The notes beneath the pieces are model-generated. The model was not told the origin of the DNA. It saw nothing but the letters and a program-made list of their open reading frames with translations, and ran no database searches. A DNA stretch of 49,942 nucleotides from JBPBPI01 sp050954885 (GTDB lineage Bacteria; Pseudomonadota; Alphaproteobacteria; Caedimonadales; Caedimonadaceae). The position numbers were made by a program, and so were the translations under genes. The DNA lies in NCBI GenBank assembly GCA_050954885.1, contig JBPBPI010000103.1, positions 1 to 49,942 of the forward strand, in the 5' to 3' direction. Below, piece by piece: positions 15,900 through 24,645 of the stretch (the first letter of the stretch is position 1; each line of letters starts with the position of its first letter).

Positions 15900-16724
15900 A
15901 TGGCTTTACCAAGCTTTTCAATACGCGATCTTATGCAAGCAGGTGTTCACTTCGGCCACAAACCCAGCCGTTGGAATCCCAAAATGTCCCCTTATTTGTT
16001 TGGTGTGCGAAACAATGTTCACATCATCAATTTGGAAAAAACAGCACCGATGTTGCGTCAATCTCTTCAAACGGTTCACGATGTCGTCCTGAGTGGCGGA
16101 CGTGTTTTATTTGTGGGCACAAAGAAACAAGCCTCACAAGTGGTTGCAGATGCTGCAAAACGCTGTGGTCAATATTACGTCAATCACCGCTGGTTGGGGG
16201 GAATGATGACCAACTGGAAGACCATTCACCATTCAATTCGTCGACTAAAAGAATTAGAAAAGTTTTTTGAGCAAGATCAAAGTGGAATGACCAAAAAAGA
16301 ATTGCTCGAACTCACACGTGAGGCCACCAAACTTGAAATGTCTTTGGGTGGTATTAAAGACATGGCGGGCCTACCTGACGTTGTTTGCGTCTTTGATACC
16401 ATCAAGGAACGTATTGCAATTTTAGAAGCAAACAAATTGGGTATTCCCGTGGTTGCGATCATCGATAGCAATTCTGAGCCTGAAGGAATTGATTATCCAA
16501 TTCCCGGTAATGATGATGCAATTCGTTCCATTGAACTTTATTGTCGCCTTTTTTCCAATACTATTTTGGATGCTTTACAAGGTCAGTTGCGTGCCGCAGG
16601 TGTTGACGTTGGTGCTTCAACGGAAATTGATGAACAAGACACAGGAATTTCAGAGTCTATTGATCTTAATCCTGAGACTCATAAAAATAATGAAGTGACT
16701 GAAGAACAAGTTCAAACATCTTAA
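15900..16724 (+). CDS. rpsB: 30S ribosomal protein S2
   Basis: Component of the small ribosomal subunit, 274 residues. Standard S2 motifs: LMQAGVHFGHKPSRWNPKM, MSPYLFGVRNNVHIINLEKT, GRVLFVGTKKQA, YYVNHRWLGGMMTNWKTI, MAGLPDVVCVFD, and IPVVAIIDSN...IDYPIPGNDDA. The C-terminal 40 residues are an acidic extension not seen in the E. coli protein and typical of alphaproteobacteria. AAAAAGGA lies nine bases upstream of the ATG. First gene of rpsB-tsf-pyrH-frr-uppS-cdsA; a structured leader precedes it. Confidence 0.97.
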   Translation: MALPSFSIRDLMQAGVHFGHKPSRWNPKMSPYLFGVRNNVHIINLEKTAPMLRQSLQTVHDVVLSGGRVLFVGTKKQASQVVADAAKRCGQYYVNHRWLGGMMTNWKTIHHSIRRLKELEKFFEQDQSGMTKKELLELTREATKLEMSLGGIKDMAGLPDVVCVFDTIKERIAILEANKLGIPVVAIIDSNSEPEGIDYPIPGNDDAIRSIELYCRLFSNTILDALQGQLRAAGVDVGASTEIDEQDTGISESIDLNPETHKNNEVTEEQVQTS

Positions 16725-16789
16725 AAATATTTAATTTCCAAAATAATTGATATTTTTAAACTGCAAATTGAAGACAAAGGAAAATTAAA

Positions 16790-17767
16790 ATGACTGAAAT
16801 TACAGCTGCAATTGTTAAAGATCTCCGTGAACGCACAGGCGCGGGTATGATGGATTGTAAAAAAGCTTTGGCTGAGACAAAAGGTGATATGGAAGCGGCC
16901 GTTGATTGGTTACGTACAAAAGGTCTCGCAGCTGCTTCTAAAAAATCAGGTCGTACAGCTGCTGAAGGTTTAGTCGGTGTTGCAACTTCTGATAATTATG
17001 GTGCTGTTGTTGAAGTTAATGCTGAAACAGATTTTGTGGCACGTAACGATAAGTTTCAAGATTTTGTCAAACAGATCACACAAATTGCGTTAAAAACAGG
17101 GGATGATTTTAACGCACTAAACACTGCAGCTTACCCTGAAGATGGTCGCAGTGTCTCTGAGCAATTGGTACATTTGGTCTCGGTAATTGGCGAAAATATG
17201 AATCTTCGTCGCGTAAAAGTATTGACTGTGAATCAAGGTGCCGTTGCTGGATACACGCATAATGCGGTTCAACCTGGTTTGGGTAGAATTGGTGTGATCG
17301 TGGCTCTTGAATCTCAAGGGGATACGGCAAAGTTAACTGTTTTGGCTAAGCAACTTGCGATGCACATTGCAGCAGCAGCCCCTCAAGCATGTACTATAGA
17401 AGAGCTTGATCCTCAAATTATTGAGCGCGAACGTAAAATCTTTGCTGAAAAAGATCGCAGTGTTGTTCAAAAAAGCTGGGACGCAACTGAGCGAAACATG
17501 CATCAAAACAGCGAAGAAAAATCTTTGGAAGAAAAAATTGAAGATGACATGAAAAGATTTTTTAAAGAAAATATTCTTTTTGAACAAGTTTTCTTAATGG
17601 ACACCCAAGATTCCAAGCGTCGTGTTGCTCAAGTTATTAAAGACGCTGCCCAAGATGTTGGTGCAGAAATTACCTCTGTTAAATTTATCATGTTTAAATT
17701 GGGTGAAGGTATCGAAAAAGAAGTTAAAGACTTCGCTGCAGAAGTTGCTGAACAGCTCGCTCGATAA
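16790..17767 (+). CDS. tsf: Elongation factor Ts
   Basis: Guanine nucleotide exchange factor for EF-Tu, 325 residues. The N-terminal module VKDLRERTGAGMMDCKKAL and the TDFVARND loop that contacts EF-Tu are clear. The protein is somewhat longer than E. coli EF-Ts (about 283); the extra length sits mostly in the charged region at residues about 215-255 (ERNMHQNSEEKSLEEKIED). Ribosome binding site AAAGGA precedes the ATG. Follows rpsB by 65 bases in the conserved order. Confidence 0.97.
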   Translation: MTEITAAIVKDLRERTGAGMMDCKKALAETKGDMEAAVDWLRTKGLAAASKKSGRTAAEGLVGVATSDNYGAVVEVNAETDFVARNDKFQDFVKQITQIALKTGDDFNALNTAAYPEDGRSVSEQLVHLVSVIGENMNLRRVKVLTVNQGAVAGYTHNAVQPGLGRIGVIVALESQGDTAKLTVLAKQLAMHIAAAAPQACTIEELDPQIIERERKIFAEKDRSVVQKSWDATERNMHQNSEEKSLEEKIEDDMKRFFKENILFEQVFLMDTQDSKRRVAQVIKDAAQDVGAEITSVKFIMFKLGEGIEKEVKDFAAEVAEQLAR

Positions 17768-17785
17768 ATAAAACAAGTTAATAAG

Positions 17786-18526
17786 ATGAATCATAATCTT
17801 TCTTCTTTTAAACGTATTTTACTGAAATTATCAGGAGAAGCGCTGATGGGAGAAGAAAGTTATGGTTTATGTCCAAAAACTGTTTCACATATTGCGGAAC
17901 AAATTGATGTTGTTCATAAAAGTGGTATTGAAATTTGTTTGGTCGTGGGTGGGGGCAACATATTTCGTGGCATCAATGGTGCTGAACAGGGGATTGATCG
18001 ATCAACCTCTGATTATATGGGTATGTTGGCAACTGTTATGAATGCCTTGGCACTTCAAAGTGCTTTGGAAAAGAGACATCTTCCTACATGTGTCCAGTCT
18101 GCCATTCCCATGGATACAGTTTGCGAACGTTATATTCGACGTCGAGCAATTCAACATCTTGAAAAAGGCCGTATTGTTATCTTTGCAGCCGGTACAGGTA
18201 ATCCCTTTTTTACAACAGATACAGCAGCTGTTTTGCGTGCCAGTGAGATGGAGTGTGATATTTTAATGAAAGGCACTAAAGTCGATGGTGTTTATAGTGC
18301 AGATCCAAAGATCATAGAGTCTGCTCAACATTATGCACATTTGCCTTATCTTCAGGTTCTTTCAGATAATCTGAGGGTTATGGATATGGCAGCTATTGCT
18401 TTGGCGCGCGAAAACGATTTGCCTATTTTAGTTTTTTCGATTCAAGAACAAAATGGTTTAGTACAGGCCATTCAAGGTCAAGGTAAATTTACCTATGTTA
18501 GTGATCGTAAATCTTTTTCCTCTTAA
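17786..18526 (+). CDS. pyrH: UMP kinase
   Basis: Converts UMP to UDP in pyrimidine nucleotide synthesis; amino-acid-kinase fold, 246 residues. Visible motifs are KRILLKLSGEALMGE (ATP site), CLVVGGGNIFRG, the DYMGMLATVMNALAL helix, FAAGTGNPFFTTDTAA (nucleotide site), ILMKGTKVDGVYSADP and the terminal IALARENDLPILVFS. Hexameric, cytosolic in the family. Between tsf and frr with gaps of 18 and 21 bases. Confidence 0.96.
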   Translation: MNHNLSSFKRILLKLSGEALMGEESYGLCPKTVSHIAEQIDVVHKSGIEICLVVGGGNIFRGINGAEQGIDRSTSDYMGMLATVMNALALQSALEKRHLPTCVQSAIPMDTVCERYIRRRAIQHLEKGRIVIFAAGTGNPFFTTDTAAVLRASEMECDILMKGTKVDGVYSADPKIIESAQHYAHLPYLQVLSDNLRVMDMAAIALARENDLPILVFSIQEQNGLVQAIQGQGKFTYVSDRKSFSS

Positions 18527-18547
18527 AAAAATATAAGGAGATATTTG

Positions 18548-19105
18548 GTGGCCCACGAAAGTTTTGATGAATTAAAGAAAAAAATGAACAGTTCTTTGGA
18601 TGTTTTAACCAAGGAATTTGTAGGCCTTCGCACCAATCGCGCATCAACCGCTTTGCTTGAGCCATTAATGATTGATGCTTATGCAGGACATGTACCCATT
18701 ACACAAGTGGGTACGTTAAATACGCCTGAGGCACGTCTTATCACTGTTCAAGTATGGGATAAATCCTTGGTCAAAGTGGTTGAAAAAGCTATTCGTGATG
18801 CAAATTTAGGCCTAAATCCAACGGCAGACGGCCAAATTATTCGTGTCCCTCTACCTGATCTTTCCCAAGAGCGTCGCCAAGAAATAGTCAAAATTGCTGC
18901 CAAATATGCTGAAAGTGCACGCATTGCTATTCGCAGTATTCGACGTGATGGCATGGATCATTTGAAAAAAATTGAGAAAAAGGGTGAAATTTCAGAAGAT
19001 GATCTTCACTGGTTTTCAGAAAGTCTTCAAGAACTTACTGATGAATACATTAAAAAAATTGATCAGCATCTCGTTCAAAAAGAAAAAGATGTTTTGCAAG
19101 TTTAA
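18548..19105 (+). CDS. frr: Ribosome recycling factor
   Basis: Splits post-termination ribosomes together with EF-G. About 185 residues in the family's two-domain layout: the three-helix bundle (LTKEFVGLRTNRASTALLEPL and the C-terminal LKKIEKKGEISEDDLHWFSESLQELTDEYI-type helices) and the small beta domain (TPEARLITVQVWD). The GTG at 18548 is chosen because AAGGAG (18535-18540) lies seven bases before it; the TTG one codon upstream would be only four bases away. uppS begins four bases after the stop. Confidence 0.96.
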   Translation: MAHESFDELKKKMNSSLDVLTKEFVGLRTNRASTALLEPLMIDAYAGHVPITQVGTLNTPEARLITVQVWDKSLVKVVEKAIRDANLGLNPTADGQIIRVPLPDLSQERRQEIVKIAAKYAESARIAIRSIRRDGMDHLKKIEKKGEISEDDLHWFSESLQELTDEYIKKIDQHLVQKEKDVLQV

Positions 19106-19108
19106 TCA

Positions 19109-19858
19109 ATGATTGAGACGTCTTCTATTGCTCTTGAATCTTCAGATCGTGTGCCAAAACATGTGGCCATTGTTATGGATGGCAACGGCCGATGGGCAAA
19201 AAGTAAAGGTTTTGGCAGGTTAAAAGGCCACATTCAAGGGGCGCAATCTTTAAAACGCGTCATCAAAAGTTGCCTTGATCTTGATATTGAATATTTAACA
19301 GTTTTTGCTTTTTCAACTGAAAATTGGCATAGACCTCAAGATGAAGTAAAAGGTTTGATTGACTTATTACAAACATATTTGGCGTCTAATCTTAAAGAAA
19401 TTCAAAAATATAATATTCGCCTTCGCTTTATCGGCGATTATCATATTTTAGAGCCAAAGTTGGTTGATTTGATTAAGAACACAATTTCTGAAAGTGCTTC
19501 CAATACAAAATTAAATTTAACCATTGCCTTCAATTATGGGGCACGAGATGAAATTACACGTGCCGCTAAAAAAATTGCACTGCAAGTTCAGCAGGGTGTA
19601 TTAAAAGTTGAAGAAATCACAGAAGCAACCTTTTCGAAACAACTATACACTTACGATTTGCCAGACCCGGATTTATTTATTCGCACAAGTGAAGAATTTC
19701 GCATCAGCAATTTTTTATTGTGGCAAATAGCCTATACAGAGTTGATTGTTGTCAAAACACTTTGGCCTGATTTTACAAAGGATGACCTTATTGAAGCCGT
19801 TAGAGAATTCCAAAAGCGTGATCGAAGATACGGAAAAATCTCTTCCCAAAAAGAATAA
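19109..19858 (+). CDS. uppS: Isoprenyl transferase (undecaprenyl diphosphate synthase)
   Basis: Cis-prenyltransferase that makes the C55 carrier for peptidoglycan precursors, 249 residues. Signature motifs: HVAIVMDGNGRWAKSKG with the catalytic Asp, LTVFAFSTENWHRP, LNLTIAFNYGARDEI, and the RTSEEFRISNFLLWQ...AYTE block. It starts four bases after frr, and its last 41 bases overlap cdsA if that gene uses the GTG at 19818. Cytosolic and membrane-associated. Confidence 0.95.
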   Translation: MIETSSIALESSDRVPKHVAIVMDGNGRWAKSKGFGRLKGHIQGAQSLKRVIKSCLDLDIEYLTVFAFSTENWHRPQDEVKGLIDLLQTYLASNLKEIQKYNIRLRFIGDYHILEPKLVDLIKNTISESASNTKLNLTIAFNYGARDEITRAAKKIALQVQQGVLKVEEITEATFSKQLYTYDLPDPDLFIRTSEEFRISNFLLWQIAYTELIVVKTLWPDFTKDDLIEAVREFQKRDRRYGKISSQKE

Positions 19859-20552
19859 TTTCAAAACACGATTTTTAACAACAGTAATTTTGGGACCCAT
19901 CACTTTGGCTATGCTATTAAGTGGAGATCCTTATTCAACGTTATTAGTCTCAATTATGGCGACTGCCACTTTAGTTGAGTGGACGATGATAGCAAAGAAC
20001 CATAAAACTTGGCTATTAAGTGGCTATATTTATATTGCTATTGCCATATTTGGTCTTAGCTTTTTCTTATTAAATAATCAGCTGTTTTTGTCAATTTTAC
20101 TATTAACATCATGGATTTCTGACATTGGAGCTTATCTTGTAGGATCAAAATTAAAGGGTCCAAAACTAGCACCAAAAATTAGTCCCGGAAAAACTTGGTC
20201 AGGATCGCTGGGTGGACTGATAATTGGCACACTCCTTAGTATGATTATGTTTGCTTACTTTTTCTCTCATGAACTTATATCAAATTCTATTAATTTATCC
20301 TTTCAAGATCACGTTGATATCACAATTAAATATTTAAAATCTCATTTAGGTTCTATGACTATGATATCAGGTTTTTTGATAATTGTGGCACAAGCAGGCG
20401 ACCTTTTAGAATCTTGGGCAAAGCGTTGTTTTAATATTAAAGATAGTGGAAATTTGCTACCAGGTCATGGCGGCATTTTAGATCGAATCGATAGCCTTCT
20501 TGCCATCGGCTTTGTCATGTCTTTTTACATATTTTATCGGTATAATTTTTAA
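19818..20552 (+). CDS. cdsA: Phosphatidate cytidylyltransferase
   Basis: Makes CDP-diacylglycerol, the precursor of phosphatidylglycerol, phosphatidylethanolamine and cardiolipin. About 244 residues with six or seven membrane segments. It contains KISPGKTWSGSLGG and the CdsA signature near the C-terminus (GDLLESWAKRCFNIKDSG, then LPGHGGILDRIDSL with the metal-binding Asp). The GTG at 19818 places the start near the first conserved residues. In-frame ATGs at 19746 and 19782 would add an unconserved tail and lengthen the overlap with uppS. Last gene of the translation/envelope operon; dxr, rseP and bamA, which often follow, are absent. Confidence 0.93.
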   Translation: MIEDTEKSLPKKNNFKTRFLTTVILGPITLAMLLSGDPYSTLLVSIMATATLVEWTMIAKNHKTWLLSGYIYIAIAIFGLSFFLLNNQLFLSILLLTSWISDIGAYLVGSKLKGPKLAPKISPGKTWSGSLGGLIIGTLLSMIMFAYFFSHELISNSINLSFQDHVDITIKYLKSHLGSMTMISGFLIIVAQAGDLLESWAKRCFNIKDSGNLLPGHGGILDRIDSLLAIGFVMSFYIFYRYNF

Positions 20553-20668
20553 GATTTGAGAAGTTAGAAATCAAAGAATTTTTAGTATATAATTTATAAA
20601 AAATTTTTTACTTGTCAATTTTTATTAAATTCGATAAAAAAGGTGACATTAAGGAAATTTATAAAATT

Positions 20669-21289
20669 ATGTTTACAATCTCGAAAAATTTAAAAAAGTG
20701 TATCTTTTTGTTTTGTCTTTTTTTAATCATAAGTTTTCAAGCAAACAACACAATAGCAAGTAATAATGCTAGAGAAGCCAATCTTAAGTATATGGATTAT
20801 GAAGGAGATAAGGTAGGTGTACATCACCCTATCAAATCTGCTTTTTTATTATATCATGAAGACAAATGTCACCTAACTCAAACTAATAATTGTGAATATG
20901 AGTTTTTTGTCTTTGATATATGTGTGCCAAAAAATTCTAATGAAATTGTAAATCAATATATTAAGCCATATACCGAAGTAGGATTGCTTTGGACGCAATA
21001 TTATACTGAAAATAATAAAATTGAAGATAGGCAACATTGTCCTTATACTGTTTATGTGACAAAACTTGAAGTTTATCAAGAATACAAAAGGAAAGGATAT
21101 GGACAAACTGCTTTTGAAATAATGATGGAGGCATTACCTTCTATTAGAGAAGTAAAACAATTTACCCTTAATACAGGGAAGCACAATATTCCTGCTGTGA
21201 AGCTTTATCAAAAACTTGGATTTGAAATTTATAAAACTGAAGAGTACAAATCCTCTTTACAAGTTTTTATGTCTAAAAATAATTTATAA
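20669..21289 (+). CDS. Exported GNAT-type N-acetyltransferase
   Basis: A 206-residue protein: lysine-rich n-region, hydrophobic segment at residues 11-24 (CIFLFCLFLIISFQ) and a likely cleavage near residue 30 (NTIAS), followed by a GNAT fold. The acetyl-CoA motif A is YVTKLEVYQEYKRKGYGQTAF (R-K-G-Y-G-Q, residues about 133-153), and the C-terminal LNTGKHNIPAVKLYQKLGF is motif B. The ATG at 20669 is chosen over a TTG at 20612 because it puts the signal peptide at the terminus; AAGGA lies 13 bases upstream. GNATs use cytosolic acetyl-CoA, so an exported one is unusual; it would make sense if delivered into a host cell. Single gene between cdsA and the phasin. Confidence 0.72.
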   Translation: MFTISKNLKKCIFLFCLFLIISFQANNTIASNNAREANLKYMDYEGDKVGVHHPIKSAFLLYHEDKCHLTQTNNCEYEFFVFDICVPKNSNEIVNQYIKPYTEVGLLWTQYYTENNKIEDRQHCPYTVYVTKLEVYQEYKRKGYGQTAFEIMMEALPSIREVKQFTLNTGKHNIPAVKLYQKLGFEIYKTEEYKSSLQVFMSKNNL

Positions 21290-21296
21290 TATTTGA

Positions 21297-21337
21297 GCAA
21301 AAATATGACCGTTTATTTTTGTAAAAAAACGGCCATA
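21297..21337 (-). terminator. Rho-independent terminator after phasin gene
   Basis: Read on the minus strand, TATGGCCGTTT (21337-21327) pairs with AAACGGTCATA (21314-21304) as an 11-base stem with one G-U pair and a 12-base loop, followed by a run of T. It sits just past the phasin stop. On the plus strand the stem has an A-C mismatch, so it favours the minus strand. Confidence 0.7.
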
Positions 21338-21353
21338 AATAATCAATAAAAGA

Positions 21354-21794
21354 CTAAAAAGTTTTATTAGTGTTCTTTTTCATAGCGTCTTGGGCATGAT
21401 TGATGTTTTCACTTACTGTTTGACCAACTTTAGAAGAAAGTTCGTTGTTGGTTTTTGTAATATGTTCTGACACATCGCGGCCATGATCAACCACTTTGCT
21501 AAGTCCGTCTTTAAACGCTTGCGTTTGTAGTTGTGTTTTTTCTTCAACTGTTTTGGCATTTTTCATGTTTTTCATGAAAGATCCGATGCCTTCAATGGCT
21601 TGATGGGCAAATTTAGTTTGCATTTCTGCCATAGAATGAAGCGTGTTAAAAACACTTTTTTGAGTCTGTGTGAATGCTTCTAAATTTTTCTTACAAGCAT
21701 TTGTGACATTGTCGTAATCAATTTCAGGCATCTTTAATTTATTGAAAGGTTTTGCAGATGATGTGTTGAATGGATTTGTTCTAGCTGTGAACAT
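21354..21794 (-). CDS. Phasin-family protein
   Basis: A 146-residue helical protein of the phasin type (residues about 28-115: NVTNACKKNLEAFTQTQKS, then FAHQAIEGIGSFMKNM and VDHGRDVSEHITKTN). Phasins coat polyhydroxyalkanoate granules and control their size. There is no membrane segment. Ribosome binding site GGGAGAA precedes the ATG. A TetR-type regulator gene lies 48 bases upstream on the same strand, and a terminator follows. Phasins imply carbon storage; no PHA synthase lies in the window. Confidence 0.85.
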   Translation of the reverse strand: MFTARTNPFNTSSAKPFNKLKMPEIDYDNVTNACKKNLEAFTQTQKSVFNTLHSMAEMQTKFAHQAIEGIGSFMKNMKNAKTVEEKTQLQTQAFKDGLSKVVDHGRDVSEHITKTNNELSSKVGQTVSENINHAQDAMKKNTNKTF

Positions 21795-21842
21795 TTTATT
21801 CTCCCTAATTATTAACTATAGTGCTGTTTGTACCCCATGAAA

Positions 21843-22430
21843 TCAATTTGTTCTTAAAATAGGTGCAATCTGTTTTAGAAGTTTATCGATTTCAATCATC
21901 ATGTCAGAAGGTTCAGAATTTTCTTCTTTTAACCATTCTTTAAGGATAATTGCATATATTATAGCAAAGGCTTTAATTTTAACCATCCCTAAAATGCCCC
22001 CTGTTGCAATTGATGCCATTTTAAGTATTTTATTTAGTGAACCAAAAATTTCTGGTAATGTTTGAAGCGATTGAAATGGTGTGGTCCACAAGGCAAGGGT
22101 AAGATTTTGAAAGGCTTTTTTATCAGGCTGCATCACTTCTAAACGACACATGATAATATCAAAAAGTTGATCATGAGAATTGGTGCTGGTCGGTTGTTGA
22201 ACCATTTCATAAGATTTTATCATCATCAAATCAACGTGATCAATAATGTTTTTAAGTAATTCTATTTTGTCCGGAATATAATAATAAAGATCTCGCGCCG
22301 AGATGCCAACTTCTTTAGCCAACCGACTCATTTCTAAATTAGCCCACTTCATATTTTGTAATAATTTCAAGGCAGAAATAATAATAATTTCTTTTGATAT
22401 TTCGGGTGAGGGGTTTGTGTCACTTATCAT
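21843..22430 (-). CDS. TetR-family regulator (COQ9-like C-terminus)
   Basis: A 195-residue protein with an N-terminal TetR helix-turn-helix at residues about 30-60 (MSRLAKEVGISARDLYYYI then PDKIELLKNIID). The C-terminal helices contain CRLEVMQPDKKAFQNLTLAL, which resembles the R-x-D-x-L-x-P-x-R-x-A pattern of alphaproteobacterial TetR/COQ9-like proteins. Ligand unknown. It precedes the phasin on the same strand, so it may regulate the phasin or its own operon; this is inferred from context only. COQ9 itself is a lipid-binding protein of ubiquinone synthesis, so a role there is an alternative. Confidence 0.75.
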   Translation of the reverse strand: MISDTNPSPEISKEIIIISALKLLQNMKWANLEMSRLAKEVGISARDLYYYIPDKIELLKNIIDHVDLMMIKSYEMVQQPTSTNSHDQLFDIIMCRLEVMQPDKKAFQNLTLALWTTPFQSLQTLPEIFGSLNKILKMASIATGGILGMVKIKAFAIIYAIILKEWLKEENSEPSDMMIEIDKLLKQIAPILRTN

Positions 22431-22535
22431 TATTTTGCCTTATGAATTGTCATGTTACAATCATAACAATTCTCAAGCGGCTGTTAAGATAAAAAACACC
22501 AGAGTGACCAATTTATTTAATTCTAATGAATTAAC

Positions 22536-23042
22536 TTACGCTTCGCCTTGAGTTTCTAGCAGTGCCACATCAGCGGCTTCTTTGGCTGATTTTCCTCCCC
22601 AAATCACAAATTGAAAAGCGGGATAGAAACGTTCGCATTCAATCACCGCAATATCAACAATATCTTCTAAATATTCGGTAGTTAAATTTCGCGCATTTAA
22701 ATGAAGCAAACTATTGCGGTATGTGGGCATACCATCATCATGGGAAATTTCAAAATGTCCCAAAGGAAGTCGTGCATTGATGATTGACAGCAATTCGTAC
22801 AAAGAAGGTAAATTTTTATCGGTTGCCTGCATATCAAGAATGGCAAAAAGTTGCAAAATTTTCATATCATCTTGCCAAACAAATTGCAGACGATAATCAC
22901 CCCACCGTCCAGGAATTTCGAAGGCAATTTCCTTGGGGCCAATACGATGATAGGCCCAGTCCTCTTCACTAATGGTCTCTTCAATAAAATCAATAGGATT
23001 TGAAAAAATAGCGGATTCTTTATGGGTCATAGATTTCGACAC
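22536..23042 (-). CDS. YbjN domain-containing protein
   Basis: About 168 residues, cytosolic, matching the alphaproteobacterial YbjN family: ISEEDWAYHRIGPKEIAFEI, YRLQFVWQDDMKILQLFAIL and ARLPLGHFEI are characteristic. Family members resemble type III secretion chaperones in fold and affect stress and motility in enterobacteria, but have no defined biochemical role. The GTG start at 23042 has GAGAG seven bases upstream; an ATG four codons later lacks one. A TTGACT (23089-23084 on the minus strand) lies 42 bases upstream. Confidence 0.85.
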   Translation of the reverse strand: MSKSMTHKESAIFSNPIDFIEETISEEDWAYHRIGPKEIAFEIPGRWGDYRLQFVWQDDMKILQLFAILDMQATDKNLPSLYELLSIINARLPLGHFEISHDDGMPTYRNSLLHLNARNLTTEYLEDIVDIAVIECERFYPAFQFVIWGGKSAKEAADVALLETQGEA

Positions 23043-23204
23043 AGAAGTTCTCTCTTATAAATGTAATAGCCTAGCCATAGCATAGTCAACTTCAAATTTC
23101 TATCATAATTGAATTAAACTAAATTAAGAGGAAAATATTCTTTATCAACAAGAATATTAAGAATGACAATAGATTAAAGTTTTATAACTTTTTTAATCTT
23201 TATG

Positions 23205-23585
23205 TCAGATATTACCAGTTAGCTGTTTTAATTTTTCACTTAATTCTGATAACACTAAGGGTTTAATGATGAAATCATCAGCACCTGCATTAAGTGCCGA
23301 TGATTTGTTATCTTGATCGCCATAAGCCGATAAAATCACAATTTTTAAATGAGGATATTCAATTTTTAAAGCCTTTAACAATTCAAATCCATTCATCTCG
23401 GGCATATTTAAATCACTCAAGACAACCGATATATCGGGATAATTTTTAACAATATCTAAAGCGTCAAGGCCGTGACGTGCAAAATAAAAATGGTAAATTT
23501 TGTCACGAATTTCTTTACGAAATCGTTGCTGGATCATCATATCTAGATCCGGTTCATCATCAACCATGAGTATTTTATAAGTCAT
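23205..23585 (-). CDS. Receiver-only response regulator
   Basis: A stand-alone REC domain, 126 residues from the ATG at 23585. The acidic pocket is Asp9-Asp10 (ILMVDDEP), the phospho-acceptor is Asp58 (VVLSDLNMPEMNG), the switch residue is Ser in VILSAYG, and the Lys is in DDFIIKPL. No output domain follows, so it must act through a partner such as a kinase, a phosphorelay or an adaptor. No histidine kinase is encoded in the window. It is divergent from the MBL hydrolase gene; the 128-base gap holds promoters for both. Confidence 0.9.
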   Translation of the reverse strand: MTYKILMVDDEPDLDMMIQQRFRKEIRDKIYHFYFARHGLDALDIVKNYPDISVVLSDLNMPEMNGFELLKALKIEYPHLKIVILSAYGDQDNKSSALNAGADDFIIKPLVLSELSEKLKQLTGNI

Positions 23586-23712
23586 GTTATTATATGCCGC
23601 TTTCAATAAGTGTCGCTACAATTTTATTATGATAAAAACTGTTGATTATCAAAAATACTTAAGAGATATTAATAAAGTATTATTAAAATAAAGTTAAAAA
23701 ATAAAGTTAAAC

Positions 23713-24543
23713 ATGACAGAGGTCACATTTTGGGGAACACGGGGTTCCATTGCGTGTGCAAACCCTAATTATATAGAATTTGGCGGCCATACCAGCTGTG
23801 TAAGCCTTTTAATAGAAGAACAGTTACTGATTTTTGACGCAGGATCAGGTCTTTATGATTTGGGAGAATGGATTCAAAAATCTAAGCCCAATATTAAACA
23901 TGTTGATTTGTTCTTGACCCATTTTCATTACGACCATGTTATGGGATTGCCTTTTTTTGCACCCCTCTGGAATTCTGATTTTCATATTACTATTCATCAT
24001 GCCAGTTCAAATTCATGTGAAAATTTGGTGAAATCTTTTGTCAAACAACGTTTGTTTTCAGAACCTTTTTTCCCCGTGCCTTTTGAAAAAATACCCTCAA
24101 GAATTGATCTTAAAGAACATATTTTGACAGCTTCCTTTGCTTTAAGTCCAGGACTTCTTGTTTATACGCAAGGACTCAATCATCCCGGTGAGGCAACGGG
24201 TTACCGCATTGAATATAAAGGTAAAGTTTTTAGCTATGTTACAGACACCGAACATACCCCAGGAGAATTAGATAAAAAAATTCTTAATCTAATTAGTCAT
24301 GCTGACCTTGCAATTTACGACGCCACATTTACAGATGAAGAATTTAAAGAAAAAAAGGGCTGGGGCCATTCAACCTGGCAACAAGGGGTGTGGCTTGCCC
24401 AAGAAGCAGGCGTTAAAAAATTGGCTTTTTTCCATCATGCGCCTTCACACACCGATGATATTTTAAATGCCATCGAACAAGAAGCTCAGGCTTTGCTTCC
24501 GTCGTCATTTGTCGCCCGACAAGGAACGACGGTGATTTTATAA
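23713..24543 (+). CDS. MBL-fold metallohydrolase
   Basis: A 276-residue metallo-beta-lactamase-superfamily enzyme of the PhnP/cyclic-phosphodiesterase-like group. It opens VTFWGTRGSIACANP, has the metal motif LTHFHYDH (His70, His72, Asp74, His75), a later DTEHTPGE and the terminal FFHHAPSH. The missing first His-x-His spacing deviates little from the family. Phosphodiester hydrolysis is likely; the substrate is unknown. The gene is divergent from a receiver-only regulator, an arrangement that hints at a shared signalling process but does not prove it. Confidence 0.82.
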   Translation: MTEVTFWGTRGSIACANPNYIEFGGHTSCVSLLIEEQLLIFDAGSGLYDLGEWIQKSKPNIKHVDLFLTHFHYDHVMGLPFFAPLWNSDFHITIHHASSNSCENLVKSFVKQRLFSEPFFPVPFEKIPSRIDLKEHILTASFALSPGLLVYTQGLNHPGEATGYRIEYKGKVFSYVTDTEHTPGELDKKILNLISHADLAIYDATFTDEEFKEKKGWGHSTWQQGVWLAQEAGVKKLAFFHHAPSHTDDILNAIEQEAQALLPSSFVARQGTTVIL

Positions 24544-24645
24544 TCGTTTATTTTGAAAGAAAATTGCTTAATCTTATTTAATAAAAATTCTCATTAACTC
24601 ATAATTTTAAAATCAGCTATCGATGCATGAATCTGTTGTGAATCA

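Noticed and set aside
23063..23089. Promoter for the YbjN gene (TTGACT with TATTAC)
   Set aside because: The spacer is only 15 bases, and shifting to a 17-base spacer gives a poor -10; left as a possibility only.
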